A stretch of 64,000 bases of DNA from an uncultured Ruminiclostridium sp. (GCA_910579265.1 CAJTTE010000012.1:1-64000); one strand, 5' to 3'. Positions 33,861 to 43,572 are shown, counted from the first letter of the stretch. Notes: generated from the sequence alone by a model not told the origin. Numbers and translations are program-made.

Positions 33861-34486
33861 TATTTTTACATTTGATCCTTGCTGCCCGTAAGAGGATAAA
33901 CATATTTCTTCAATGTCATTTGGTCATATCCATAATATATTTCAAATGATTCTGAATATATTTTTTATTGCGGTTTCAATTCTTTCAATCTTATCTGTAA
34001 AATATCCGCAATACTAAAAAAATCGATTTCCGTATTTGTATTTTAATCTCTTATACCTGTCAAAAATATCATTGACATACTTTTCCCCTTGAAAAATCAA
34101 ACTATGATATACTTAAATATGGCGAAGCACTTACAAGAATATTAATGTGACAGGAACAAGCATTTGCTTCTATTATCCCTGCTTTCTTTTCTTCACACTA
34201 TTCTGCCCTTGGCTGCCCGTATATCGATTTTTTGCGGCATTTATGTGCGAATACTATGTGATATTTACATCGTATGTTGAGTGTGACAATATTTTTATTT
34301 CATTTTGCGTTTGTTAATGATCTCATTTATGTTAAAGTAATAGTAATGCGGCTGCCAAAGCGTTACTATTATACCATAAGAAGAGCGCAGCAAAGCGGAG
34401 CGATTCCATTAAAAAGATAAAATTAAACAATCTCTTTCTGTTTATTCAGCTTAAAGTTATTTAAAGCGCGGCAACTTAAAAAAATT
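33861..34486. other. Gene-free stretch after the repeat cluster
   Basis: About 625 AT-rich bases between the repeats and the end of a minus-strand permease gene. No ORF, RNA gene or clear terminator is recognisable. Confidence 0.5.
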
Positions 34487-35638
34487 CTATTCTCCGCTCT
34501 CCATAACTTCTTTTAAAGAGCATTTGCGGATCCTTCCGCTGAAATATCTCATAACAAACTCGTAAAGCAAGACAAAAGCGATAAGACAAATAATAAAGGC
34601 TTTAAAATCAAAATTATACTGCGGTATATTTTCAATGTCCTTGAAAATTATATCCACCGATATTCTCAACAAACCGTATTGATATGCAGTTCCTATGGCA
34701 AATCCGATATAAGCCACAGGTCTGTAGCAGTTCAGAACTCCTTTCCGACAGTCCTTTACCGAATATCCTTCCACTCTCATCATTGCTATTGATTTTTTAT
34801 TTGAGCTTATCACGGTGGAGACCGCCATAAAAAGTGTTGTACACGCTAAAATCACACCGATCAGAATTATCATCAGCCCCATCATAATACTTGACAGTTC
34901 CTTCATGCTGAAGGACATCTGCACCATAGCGGAAAAGCAGAATGCTGAAAAACCCATCAGAAATACAAGAGTTTTTTTGCTTTTTAATGTTGCTTTTTTC
35001 AGATCGGATAAAAACGGCATTTCTTTTTTTTGTTTGCGGGTACTTAATTTTATCCGCTTCGTTTCAGTGGCATTTTTAAGAAGAAGCAAAACCGGTTTTT
35101 TTAGTTTTATGAAGGCGAAAGCTACCGATAAAAGAGAAAAGCATACCGCAGGCAATACCACCAGATAAATAAGAAGTGAAGGATGGAAGCTCGCATAAAA
35201 CTGAGGAAGCAGTTTCTTTTCGTTTTGTACCTCGTAAAATGCAGGCATAAGCAGAAAAGAAGATAGATATCCGGATGCCGATCCGATAAGTATACTCAAA
35301 CCGAAAACAAAAAAACCTTTTGAAATTTTTATTTTTGAATACCCCAATGCTTTAAGAATCCCCAACTCTTTTGAATGTGCGTTTATATACTGTTTTATAT
35401 AGAAAAACAGTATCACTACCGAAGTAATCAGCAGACATCCGCCGCTTATAAGGGCAACGACATTTCCCATAAGTTTCAGTGTATCGTAGAACGTTATCTG
35501 ATATTCGTTTGTCAGAAGAGGCTCTATGCTTGTTATATCAATGTTGTAATTTAGAAAAAGATTACATACAAATACCGCGCAGAATGATACTACCGAGACT
35601 CCTATAAGCTTAGCGGCATCTTTAACGCTTACTATCAT
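34487..35638 (-). CDS. FtsX-family ABC permease (short form)
   Basis: A 383-residue membrane protein with about eight TM segments. It has two FtsX-like halves: the first with HSKELGILKALGYSKIKISK near 90-110, the second with SSNKKSIAMMRVEGYSVKDC near 285-305. It lacks the large outside domain seen in MacB, resembling the BceB/YtrF-like minimal permeases. It ends the TetR-ATPase-permease operon, 17 nt after the ATPase gene, and so forms an exporter with it. A substrate such as an antimicrobial peptide or drug is plausible from the TetR partner but unproven. Confidence 0.85.
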   Translation of the reverse strand: MIVSVKDAAKLIGVSVVSFCAVFVCNLFLNYNIDITSIEPLLTNEYQITFYDTLKLMGNVVALISGGCLLITSVVILFFYIKQYINAHSKELGILKALGYSKIKISKGFFVFGLSILIGSASGYLSSFLLMPAFYEVQNEKKLLPQFYASFHPSLLIYLVVLPAVCFSLLSVAFAFIKLKKPVLLLLKNATETKRIKLSTRKQKKEMPFLSDLKKATLKSKKTLVFLMGFSAFCFSAMVQMSFSMKELSSIMMGLMIILIGVILACTTLFMAVSTVISSNKKSIAMMRVEGYSVKDCRKGVLNCYRPVAYIGFAIGTAYQYGLLRISVDIIFKDIENIPQYNFDFKAFIICLIAFVLLYEFVMRYFSGRIRKCSLKEVMESGE

Positions 35639-35655
35639 TTATACAATTTCCTTTC

Positions 35656-36348
35656 TTACCAGCCTATTTCGTAGGCAGTTTTCTGATTTGTGTTTTTGAT
35701 AATTTCAACGATTTCTCCGCTGTTCATTTTGATAACAGTGTTTGCGGTTTCGGCTATATTTGCGTTATGTGTCACCATAACGGATGTAAGTCCTTTTTCC
35801 TTTTGGAGCTTCATTATGTAATCAAGCACGGATCGTCCCGTTGTTTCGTCAAGGGCGCCGGTCGGCTCATCCATAAAAAGCACCTTGGGCCTTTTTGCAA
35901 GAGCCCTTGCTATAGCGACCCTTTGCTGTTCTCCGCCGCTGAGTGCCGAGGGGTATTTGTCTTTTTTATCCTCCAGACCCACAGCTTTGATTATTTCCAT
36001 GTAATCGGTGTTAGCTGCAAGTTCCGCTCCCATTTTTACATTTTTTCCGGCGGTCATATTAGGTAGAAGGTAGTATTGCTGAAAAATAAAGCCGGTATTG
36101 TTTTTCCTGAATTCGGTAAGCTCACCGTCAGACAGCTTGGTAATATCGTCTTTATTATAGACGACTTCTCCCTCATCCGGATATTCGAGTCCTGACATAA
36201 CGTTCAGAAGAGTGGATTTTCCCGATCCTGACGCTCCTAAAATAACGGCAAAATCGCCGTCCTCTATTTCAAGTGAAATATTTTTCAGGACCTGTATTCT
36301 GTTTTCCTTATCACCGTAATATTTGCTGATATTTTTAATTTTGATCAT
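35656..36348 (-). CDS. ABC transporter ATP-binding protein (LolD/MacB type)
   Basis: A 230-residue ATPase with Walker A GASGSGKST near 37, Q-loop region GFIFQQYYLLP, signature LSGGEQQRVAIARALA near 140, Walker B VLFMDEPTGALD near 160 and H-loop MVTHNANI. This is the lipoprotein/peptide exporter subfamily that pairs with FtsX permeases. I chose ATG 36,348, which has AAGGAG 8 nt before it and overlaps the TetR gene by 14 nt, so translation is coupled. An upstream in-frame start at 36,390 lacks a ribosome site. Confidence 0.93.
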   Translation of the reverse strand: MIKIKNISKYYGDKENRIQVLKNISLEIEDGDFAVILGASGSGKSTLLNVMSGLEYPDEGEVVYNKDDITKLSDGELTEFRKNNTGFIFQQYYLLPNMTAGKNVKMGAELAANTDYMEIIKAVGLEDKKDKYPSALSGGEQQRVAIARALAKRPKVLFMDEPTGALDETTGRSVLDYIMKLQKEKGLTSVMVTHNANIAETANTVIKMNSGEIVEIIKNTNQKTAYEIGW

Positions 36349-36952
36349 TTTCAGTAGCTCCTTTATTCTTGTAGTTATTTTTTTCCGCATCAGCTTTCTT
36401 TTTTATAAGAAGAGAAATAAATACATCAGTCATCATATCGCTTATCTCGGTTTCTTTAAATTCGAGGGTTTTTGTTGCGCACATGGAAGCTATACCATGG
36501 GTGTATATCCATAAATGGCGGTAAACCGAAAGTGCGTTTTCCCTGTTTAATCCGTACTGATCGGTTATTGAGGATAAAATATCGTCATAGTTATCGTCAA
36601 AAATCGGCAGGGAACTGAGAGTGGTATCGGAAGGGTGCTCCGACATAAACAACAGCTGAAAAAGCTTGGGCTGTTCAACGGCAAATTTTATATATGCCTT
36701 GCCGACTCCCTTAAAACGTATTTCTTCCTTTAAGCCTTCCCTGATATAGCTGTTATAAAGCTCTCTTGCGGAGTCATTGACCGCAGATATAAGCTCCTCC
36801 ATATTTTTGAATACTGTAAATATTGGTCTTGCCGAGCTTTCAAGCTTTGCGCCTACGGATCTGGCGGTAACGGCTTCTATTCCGTCATGGGAGGCGATTT
36901 CCAAAGCTGCCGCAATGATTTCTTCTTTCGTGAATTTTGATTTTGGCGGCAT
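36335..36952 (-). CDS. TetR family repressor
   Basis: A 205-residue regulator. The N-terminal HTH reads FTKEEIIAAALEIASHDGIE and VTARSVGAKLESSARPIFTVF, followed by an all-helical ligand domain with a TetR_C-like layout. ATG 36,952 has GGAG 8 nt upstream; a longer reading to 37,024 would start inside the promoter. It is the first gene of an operon with an ABC exporter, and two identical palindromes lie over its transcription start, so it probably represses itself and the transporter until a ligand binds. Confidence 0.88.
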   Translation of the reverse strand: MPPKSKFTKEEIIAAALEIASHDGIEAVTARSVGAKLESSARPIFTVFKNMEELISAVNDSARELYNSYIREGLKEEIRFKGVGKAYIKFAVEQPKLFQLLFMSEHPSDTTLSSLPIFDDNYDDILSSITDQYGLNRENALSVYRHLWIYTHGIASMCATKTLEFKETEISDMMTDVFISLLIKKKADAEKNNYKNKGATENDQN

Positions 36953-36978
36953 TATTACAGCTCCTTTCAAAATCATAT

Positions 36979-37040
36979 GTTTTAAAACTGCTGTTTTAAA
37001 ACTTTCGTTTTTATTATAGCACATTTTTAAAAAATGTCAA
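36979..37040 (-). promoter_or_regulatory. Promoter and double operator of the TetR-ABC operon
   Basis: On the minus strand, TTGACA (37,035-37,040), 16 nt, TATAAT (37,013-37,018). Immediately downstream are two copies of the perfect palindrome GTTTTAAAAC (36,979-36,988 and 36,993-37,002), centres 14 bp apart, covering the start site and leader. This is where a TetR dimer would block transcription. Confidence 0.75.
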
Positions 37041-37048
37041 GCATAAAT

Positions 37049-37090
37049 AAAAGAAGCTGGTAAAACAAAAGTTTTCAGCTTCTTTTTAAT
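37049..37090 (-). terminator. Terminator after the CPBP gene
   Basis: A stem AAGAAGCTG/CAGCTTCTT (37,051-37,059 with 37,076-37,084) extended by a second pairing inside, with a T-rich tail on both strands. It insulates the TetR promoter 10 nt away from upstream transcription. Confidence 0.7.
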
Positions 37091-37293
37091 TCGAAAATGG
37101 AACACGTTAAGTATAAAGCTTATTTTTTGGAAATTATGCTGTTTCTGTAAAATCTTGTTATGTCGTAACCAATATTCGGAAATCCTGTTTTGTTTTTATG
37201 CGAATATATTTTAACAAGAACTTATATATAGGTTAAAACATCAGGATTTTTGGAAAAATTATGGCTTGTTTATCAAAAATTGACACCGGGCTC

Positions 37294-38268
37294 TTAATTG
37301 TTTGTTTTTTTCAGCTTCGGAATAAATAAAAGAGCACATATGGCGGCAATCATTATTATTGTTTCTCCGATACTGCCTTCAAGACCGAAAGAACCTCCCG
37401 TCCATATTTCCGCATTTTTAAAAACCTCAGGGTCTTTGGCTGCAAGTTGAAATCTGAACACGGACGGACCGAGATTGTACATTCCGCTGACCGGAAGTCC
37501 GTAAAAATTCCCCTGAACAAGATTCCAGGCCGAATGCGCTCCGCAGCAGACAAATAAACTGTTGAACCTGATCGCCAAAAGGGCGAACATAATTCCCGTC
37601 AGGGTAAGATTAACAAAAACAATAAAATTAAAGCCGCCGTTAAAAATGTGAAGCAGCGAGAACGTCACTGAGCTTACAAGAACCGCTGCCCACAGCGGCA
37701 GTTTGCTTGAAAGGGAAGACATAAAATATCCTCGACATAGTATTTCTTCTTCCGCTCCCTGAATTATCCAGCCTAAGCAGAAAAGCACGAATACCCCAAA
37801 ATCTTCTCCGTTATTTATATCCGTTCCCGAATAGCTTATCGCTCCGGCCGCCAGAGCGAGTAAAAGAGTTGCCGTGAACATTGCAAATCCCAGTACAAAT
37901 CCTAACGGATATTTTAATGCCCACCTGCTTTTGATAATACCCATGCTTTCAAGACTTCGTTTTTCCATAAAACGGCAGTATATTACAATAATTACAGCTG
38001 GAAAAATTGTAGAAAAAAGCTGAACAAGCACTATTTTTTCATTAGGGAAAAGCATCATATCGAGCAAGGTTTTAAGCAATTGTTCTGAATTGGGATTAAT
38101 TTCGGAAAGCTGCGTGAACATGGCGACGCTCATAGCTATGCTTTGCGGGATCTGGGCTGCTGTGAACACTAAAAAGAACACAAGTATATGTATTATCCAA
38201 GAAGGCTGAAACTTCGCCTCTTTAGCTTTGTCTGTAAAATGCTTCCCCGAAAATATCGGCAGAGTCAT
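37294..38268 (-). CDS. CPBP (CAAX/Abi-type) intramembrane metalloprotease
   Basis: A 324-residue membrane protein with about eight TM segments. It has the CPBP motifs GAEEEILCRGYFMSSL near 185-200 (EExxxR), FSLLHIFNGG near 219 (FxxxH) and a later CCGAHSAWN (HxxxN-like). Such proteins process prenylated or other membrane peptides, and some protect against bacteriocins. GGGAGG precedes ATG 38,268, which excludes an upstream start at 38,289. It faces the TetR operon but has its own promoter and terminator. Confidence 0.85.
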   Translation of the reverse strand: MTLPIFSGKHFTDKAKEAKFQPSWIIHILVFFLVFTAAQIPQSIAMSVAMFTQLSEINPNSEQLLKTLLDMMLFPNEKIVLVQLFSTIFPAVIIVIYCRFMEKRSLESMGIIKSRWALKYPLGFVLGFAMFTATLLLALAAGAISYSGTDINNGEDFGVFVLFCLGWIIQGAEEEILCRGYFMSSLSSKLPLWAAVLVSSVTFSLLHIFNGGFNFIVFVNLTLTGIMFALLAIRFNSLFVCCGAHSAWNLVQGNFYGLPVSGMYNLGPSVFRFQLAAKDPEVFKNAEIWTGGSFGLEGSIGETIIMIAAICALLFIPKLKKTNN

Positions 38269-38299
38269 ATTCTTTTCCTCCCTTAACATTTATATTTTG

Positions 38300-38328
38300 A
38301 TTTTATCTTATATGAAGCCTTCTGTCAA
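38300..38328 (-). promoter_or_regulatory. Promoter of the CPBP gene
   Basis: On the minus strand, TTGACA (38,323-38,328), 17 nt, TAAAAT (38,300-38,305). Confidence 0.6.
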
Positions 38329-38401
38329 GTAATATCATATCCAAGTTTATTAACGGTATTTTTTGTCCGGCATATACTGAAATAGAAAAGGAGGTATTAC
38401 C

Positions 38402-38981
38402 ATGAGAACACAGTGTATGCTGAGCAATGTATCAAAGAATTATATCAGTGAGTATTACTGCATTTTGGAAAAAATGATCGGCGGAATGACTGAGGCGGAG
38501 CTTTGCGGCAGCATTTCGGAAAACTTTATAGCACAGATGATTCCCCATCACAAAGCCGCAGTGGAAATGTCCGAAAACATTTTAAAATATACTACTCTTG
38601 TACCTCTCCAATGTATAGCCGAAAATATTGTAAGAACCTCAGATCAGAGGGATTGAAAGAATGGAAGAGATGAGGTGCAAATGCAAAGAACTGTGCAGCT
38701 CCAAATGTGATCTGTGCCTGTATCAGAGGAGTATGGACGCTATTTTCAGAGAAATGTTCAGAGGAATGAAAGCGGCGCGTTCCGATAATAATATCAACTG
38801 TAATTTTATGCGTGAAATGATACCTCATCATATGGGGGCTGTCAGAATGGCGGAGAATGCTCTGCAATACGATTTGTGTCCGCAGCTAATACCGCTGCTG
38901 AACGGTATAATATCTGAGCAGAAGAAGGGAATATTGGAAATGCGAAATCTTATGCGCATGATAGGATGCAGATGTTATTGA
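38402..38981 (+). pseudogene. Double DUF305 protein interrupted by a +1 frameshift
   Basis: Two adjacent frames encode successive halves of one duplicated DUF305 protein. The first (from ATG 38,402, with AAGGAGGT) holds FIAQMIPHHKAAVEMSENIL, the second holds NFMREMIPHHMGAVRMAENAL, each with the family's HH motif. The first frame stops at 38,656. The second reads sensibly upstream of its first Met as EPQIRGIERMEEM, continuing the first frame if one base near 38,630 is skipped. The full product would be about 192 residues. Either the gene is broken, the assembly has an error, or the frameshift is programmed. DUF305 proteins are implicated in metal handling, but the role is uncertain. Confidence 0.75.
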
Positions 38982-39146
38982 TCCCCAAATAATTCTTGAA
39001 TTTTTCTGCTTGCCCAGCTGCCTAAATACTTCGTCAGAAGCCCTTTAAATATGCGCATATTCCTGCGGTCTTCTTCCTTGTTTTTCGACAGCCGTTCGGC
39101 GCATAAATTCTTCAAGAGTTACTTGGTGGAGCAATAAGAATATAAC

Positions 39147-39178
39147 TAAAACCACCGCTTTTGTGGTGGTTTTGGTTA
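39147..39178. terminator. Bidirectional terminator-like hairpin
   Basis: The stem AAAACCACC/GGTGGTTTT has a short loop and T-rich flank. It sits between the DUF305 gene and the convergent fusion gene. The stem also resembles hairpin 1 of the structured repeats. Confidence 0.5.
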
Positions 39179-39246
39179 TAATTGACACATATCCGGCAAA
39201 TTTTTACAAATAGCCTGATTTTCAGATAATCAATAGTTTTACCGGG

Positions 39247-41769
39247 TCAGGCAGTAACTATTTTTTTTGCATTCTGAAGTCCGAACTTTTCCACGGCTGC
39301 TTCTCTCATTTTGTATTTCAAAATTTTACCTGCCGCATTCATGGGAAATTCCGTAACGAAATCCACATATCTCGGTACCTTGTGTTTTGCCATATGGTCA
39401 AGCACGAATTGTTTGATTTCCTCCTCAGTGGCTGTTTCACCCTCATGAAGGATTACGCACGCCATAATTTCTTCACCGTAATCCTTATCGGGCACGCCTA
39501 TAACCTGTACGTCCCTGATTTTCGGATGAGTATAAAGGAAATCCTCTATTTCTTTGGGGTAAATATTTTCACCTCCGCGGATTATCATATCCTTGATACG
39601 GCCTGTAACCTTATAGTTTCCGTCGGGAAGCCTTCTCAGCAGATCTCCCGTATGCAGCCAGCCGTCCTTGTCTATTGCCGCCGCAGTTGCTTCGGGCATC
39701 TTATAGTAGCCCTTCATGATGTTGTAACCCCTTGCCACGAATTCGCCGTCCACATTATCGGGAAGCTCCTCGTTTGTTTCGGGATCAACAATTCTGCACT
39801 CAACGCCGAATATGGGACCTCCGACGGTGTTTACACGAGTCTCTATGCTGTCGGTGGTCTTGCTCATGGTCGTTGCGGGTGATGCCTCCGTCTGTCCGTA
39901 GGTAATGCAGATTTCGCTCATATGCATTTTTTCTATAACATCCTGCATTGTTTTAATGGGGCATGGCGATCCCGCCATTATTCCCGTTCTCATATGAGAA
40001 AAGTCCGTTTTGTCAAAATCTTCGTGACCGAGCATAGCGATAAACATGGTTGGTACGCCGTGGAAGCAGGTGATTTTTTCCTGATTGATACATTTCAATC
40101 CCTTTCGGGGTGAAAAGGCGGGAATGGGAGACATTGTCACACCGTGAGTCATGGATGCGGTCATGGCCAGCACCATGCCGAAGCAGTGGAACATGGGCAC
40201 CTGTATCATCATACGGTCCGCAGTCGACAAATCCATGCAGTCGCCTATGGCTTTTCCGTTATTGACGACATTATAGTGAGTGAGCATGACTCCTTTGGGG
40301 AATCCGGTAGTACCGGAGGTATACTGCATATTGCATACGTCGTGTTTGTCTATTGTACGGCGTACCTTTTCTACCTCGCTGTAGGGCACTTCCTCGGCTT
40401 TTTTCTCCATGTCCTCCCAGGTGTAGCAGCCCTTCATTTCAAATCCCACCGTTACAATGTTCTTAAGAACAGGGAGACGTTTTGAATTGAGCTGTCCCTT
40501 TTCCGAAGCTTCAAGCTCGGGGCAGAGCTCTCTGATAATACCTGCATAATCGCTGTCCTTAAATCCCTCGATCATTACAAGAGTGTGAGTGTCGGATTGC
40601 TTGAGCAGATATTCGGCCTCGTGGATTTTATATGCCGTGTTTACCGTAACCAGTACGGCGCCGATTTTTGTGGTTGCCCAGAAGGTTATATACCATGCGG
40701 GAACATTGGTCGCCCATATCGCGACATGATCTCCCTTCTTTACTCCGGCAGCTATCAGAGCTCTTGCAAAATTATCCACATCGTCTCTGAATTCGGGATA
40801 GGTTCTCGTATAATCCAGTTCGGTGTATCTGAATGCGAATTGATTTGGAAATTCCTCGCACATTCTGTCTAAAATATCCGGGAAGGTGTAGTCCAGCAGT
40901 CTTTCCTTAGGCCATACATATTTTCCCGTTCCACGCTGATTATCCTGAAGAGGATGCTTGTGATGGACTTTATAGGGTGCCATATAGCTTGCGAAATGGG
41001 GGACTACAACTCCTGCGTCGCAGAGGTTATTTGCCCAGCGTTTTACCCATTCCAAAGAAACATATCCGTTATAGCCTATGCTTTTAAGAGCCTCAAGCAT
41101 CTCCTTTATGGGCATATCTCCCTCGCCCATAAGCTTGTACTCAATCGTCCCGTTGTTGTTCACACTGTCCTTTGTATGAACAAACTTTATATATTCGCCG
41201 AGATTTTCAACCGTTTCCTCCGGCTTTTCATTATTGAATCTGTAGGGATGGTGCATATCCCAGAGGGCGGCTACCTTCCGGCTGCCGACACTGTCCAGAA
41301 GCATTTTAAGGCGTTTTGTGTCACTATAAACTCCATTGGTTTCCACCAAAAGCGTAACATTATATTCCTCAGCTATGGGAACAAGCTTTTTCAGCTCTTG
41401 AGAAACGGCTTTATCGTCAACGTCTCCGGCAGGATGAGGTTCGAGATCGGCAAGAATGCGGATATATGAAGTCCCCAGTCTATTGGCCAGTTTTGCATAT
41501 GCTTTTATTTCCTTTTCATTTTCGGAGGACCTGTCAAAAAATTTAAGACAGGCTCCCGAAGAAAGACAGGGAATCTCAAGATTCAGTTTTTTCATCTTGG
41601 CAACGGTTTTAGGAAGCTGAGCATCAGTAAAGGGGTTTGATTTTACCGAGAAAATATCGGCGCCTAAACCACGGATCTCAATTCCGTCAAAGCCGAAATC
41701 CTTCGCCATAGAATAAATGTCCGTCCATTCAAAATCGGGGCAGGCAAGTGTGGAAAAGCTAATCTTCAT
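39247..41769 (-). CDS. Fusion: xylose-isomerase-like TIM barrel + acyl-CoA synthetase
   Basis: An 840-residue fusion. Residues 1-270 are a sugar-phosphate isomerase/epimerase-like TIM barrel: MKISFSTLACPDFEWTD, GFDGIEIRG, LLVETNGVYSD, ALWDMHHPY, VHTKDS, YVSLEW, which hold the typical metal Glu/Asp/His residues. From about 300 an ANL-family adenylating enzyme follows: MQYTSGTTGFPKGVMLTHYN near 485-505, ITYGQTEASP, GWLHTGDL, GRIKDMIIRGGENIYPKEIE and the C-terminal catalytic Lys in AAGKILKYKMRE. Both halves look active. ATG 41,769 has AAGGA 10 nt before it. It follows leuA by 81 nt on the same strand. The acid substrate and the reason for joining the two are unknown. Confidence 0.85.
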   Translation of the reverse strand: MKISFSTLACPDFEWTDIYSMAKDFGFDGIEIRGLGADIFSVKSNPFTDAQLPKTVAKMKKLNLEIPCLSSGACLKFFDRSSENEKEIKAYAKLANRLGTSYIRILADLEPHPAGDVDDKAVSQELKKLVPIAEEYNVTLLVETNGVYSDTKRLKMLLDSVGSRKVAALWDMHHPYRFNNEKPEETVENLGEYIKFVHTKDSVNNNGTIEYKLMGEGDMPIKEMLEALKSIGYNGYVSLEWVKRWANNLCDAGVVVPHFASYMAPYKVHHKHPLQDNQRGTGKYVWPKERLLDYTFPDILDRMCEEFPNQFAFRYTELDYTRTYPEFRDDVDNFARALIAAGVKKGDHVAIWATNVPAWYITFWATTKIGAVLVTVNTAYKIHEAEYLLKQSDTHTLVMIEGFKDSDYAGIIRELCPELEASEKGQLNSKRLPVLKNIVTVGFEMKGCYTWEDMEKKAEEVPYSEVEKVRRTIDKHDVCNMQYTSGTTGFPKGVMLTHYNVVNNGKAIGDCMDLSTADRMMIQVPMFHCFGMVLAMTASMTHGVTMSPIPAFSPRKGLKCINQEKITCFHGVPTMFIAMLGHEDFDKTDFSHMRTGIMAGSPCPIKTMQDVIEKMHMSEICITYGQTEASPATTMSKTTDSIETRVNTVGGPIFGVECRIVDPETNEELPDNVDGEFVARGYNIMKGYYKMPEATAAAIDKDGWLHTGDLLRRLPDGNYKVTGRIKDMIIRGGENIYPKEIEDFLYTHPKIRDVQVIGVPDKDYGEEIMACVILHEGETATEEEIKQFVLDHMAKHKVPRYVDFVTEFPMNAAGKILKYKMREAAVEKFGLQNAKKIVTA

Positions 41770-41821
41770 TTTCTTTTTCCTTTCTGTTTTCATTCTGATT
41801 TTTTTATTTTAGCATATTTTA

Positions 41822-41844
41822 CCGGGCATTGCAATAATGCCGGG
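41822..41844 (-). terminator. Possible terminator after leuA
   Basis: On the minus strand, CCCGGCATT and AATGCCCGG pair with one bulge, followed by TAAAAT. It lies just after the leuA stop and before the fusion gene, so it may reduce readthrough. Confidence 0.4.
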
Positions 41845-41850
41845 AATGTT

Positions 41851-43512
41851 TTACAGGATATCGCTCAGATTAAGCGCGCTTATGAGTCCCTTAACGGAGG
41901 ATGTGATAATATCGCTGTGGACTCCTGCGCCCCATGTGATAACATCGTTCTTATCGGCTATTTCAACATATGTTATGGCTTTTGATTTTGAACCGGTGTT
42001 AAGAGCGTGTTCCTTATACGTGATAATTGTAAACTGTATGTCAAGACATCTTCTCAGCGCATCGCTTACGGCGTCAAGTCTGCCGTTTCCGGTACCGGTT
42101 ATTATTCTTTCCTTATTGTTTTGGATCACGGTAAGCCTTGCTTCAAATTCTTCCCCCTGGACGAAATGAACCTCTTTGAACTTCAGCTTCGTTTCAGCAT
42201 TTACGAATTTTTTCGTAAATGCGCCGTATATTTCGTCAGGCATAAGCTCCTTGTGCTGTTTATCGGAAAGATCCTTTATGGCATAACCCACTGTCTCACG
42301 GAATTTCGGCGGGAGATCAATACCGTATTTTCTTTGAAGAAGAAATCCTATACCGCCCTTGCCACTCTGGCTGTTGATACGAATAACATCTCCGTCGTAC
42401 TGTCGTCCTATATCCTGCGGATCGATGGGAAGATATGGAACCGTCCAGTGGGGATCGCTTTTTTCTTCCCTCCATTTCATTCCTTTGGCTATCGCGTCCT
42501 GATGAGAGCCTGAGAAGGCGGCAAACACCAATTCACCTCCATAGGGCTGACGCGGGTCAACCTTCATACAGGTCATTCTTTCATATACTGAAATTATTTC
42601 CGGCATATTGCTGAAATCAAGTTCGGGATCTATACCATGAGAATACATATTAAGAGCCAGGGTGACAATATCTGCATTTCCGGTTCTTTCACCGTTTCCG
42701 AACAATGTCCCTTCGACTCTGTCCGCACCGGCTAAAAGTCCCATTTCCGTGTCGGCAACAGCGCAGCCCCGGTCATTGTGAGGATGCAGGGAAACTATGA
42801 TGTTTTCTCTGTTATAAAGATTTTCGCACATATATTCTATCTGATTTGCGTAAATATGCGGCATTGAAAGCTCTACCGTTACCGGAAGATTGATGATTAT
42901 TTTATTTTCAGGATCAGGTTTCCATATCTTAAGCACTTCGTTGCAGATTTCGAGAGCAAATTCCGGTTCAGTGCCAGTAAAGCTTTCGGGTGAGTACTCG
43001 AAACGGCAATTACCTTTAAAATTTTTTTTATAATCCAGAAACAGCTTGGCGCCGCTTACCGCAATATCGATAATTTCATTTTTGGGCTTTTTAAAAACCT
43101 GTTCCCTCTGAGCAACCGAGGTGGAGTTATAAAGATGAACGATGACATTCTTCGCTCCGTCAACCGCCTCAAAGGTTTTTTTGATAATATGCTCGCGTGA
43201 TTGGGTAAGGACCTGTATTGTCACATCATCCGGTATAAGATCCTTTTCTATCAAGGCCCGGCAAAACTCATATTCCGTTTCCGAAGCGGCGGGGAAACCG
43301 ATTTCGATCTCCTTGAAACCAAGTTTGACAAGGAATTTAAAAAATTCCAGCTTTTCTTCCAGATCCATTGGCACTATAAGCGCCTGATTTCCGTCCCGAA
43401 GATCTACGCTGCACCATATAGGGACCTTGTCAATATACTCCTTTTGTGTCCATTTGTTGCAGGAGTAGGGCGGAGTAAAATAATTTCGGGTGTATTTTTC
43501 GGTGTTCTTCAT
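41851..43512 (-). CDS. leuA: 2-isopropylmalate synthase (type 2)
   Basis: First committed step of leucine synthesis: acetyl-CoA plus 2-oxoisovalerate. The 553-residue product has the long type: WCSVDLRDGNQALIVPMD near 31-48 (metal Asp), FKEIEIGFPAASETEYEF, SLHPHNDRGCAVADTEMGLLAGADRVEGTLFGNGERTGN near 263-300 with the HxH metal pair, and a C-terminal regulatory domain (about 420-550) for leucine feedback. I placed the start at ATG 43,512, after GGAGC; the longer frame to 43,620 would run through the T-box terminator stem. Its expression is set by the T-box leader just upstream. Confidence 0.95.
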   Translation of the reverse strand: MKNTEKYTRNYFTPPYSCNKWTQKEYIDKVPIWCSVDLRDGNQALIVPMDLEEKLEFFKFLVKLGFKEIEIGFPAASETEYEFCRALIEKDLIPDDVTIQVLTQSREHIIKKTFEAVDGAKNVIVHLYNSTSVAQREQVFKKPKNEIIDIAVSGAKLFLDYKKNFKGNCRFEYSPESFTGTEPEFALEICNEVLKIWKPDPENKIIINLPVTVELSMPHIYANQIEYMCENLYNRENIIVSLHPHNDRGCAVADTEMGLLAGADRVEGTLFGNGERTGNADIVTLALNMYSHGIDPELDFSNMPEIISVYERMTCMKVDPRQPYGGELVFAAFSGSHQDAIAKGMKWREEKSDPHWTVPYLPIDPQDIGRQYDGDVIRINSQSGKGGIGFLLQRKYGIDLPPKFRETVGYAIKDLSDKQHKELMPDEIYGAFTKKFVNAETKLKFKEVHFVQGEEFEARLTVIQNNKERIITGTGNGRLDAVSDALRRCLDIQFTIITYKEHALNTGSKSKAITYVEIADKNDVITWGAGVHSDIITSSVKGLISALNLSDIL

Positions 43513-43572
43513 TTTCGGAAGCTCCTTTCTTATTTTCGGAAGGATTGAGAGCAATGCAAAGTAAAATAACAA

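Noticed and set aside
38300..38401. Possible riboswitch between the CPBP and DUF305 genes
   Set aside because: The space is taken up by the minus-strand promoter and the DUF305 ribosome site; no stable fold seen.
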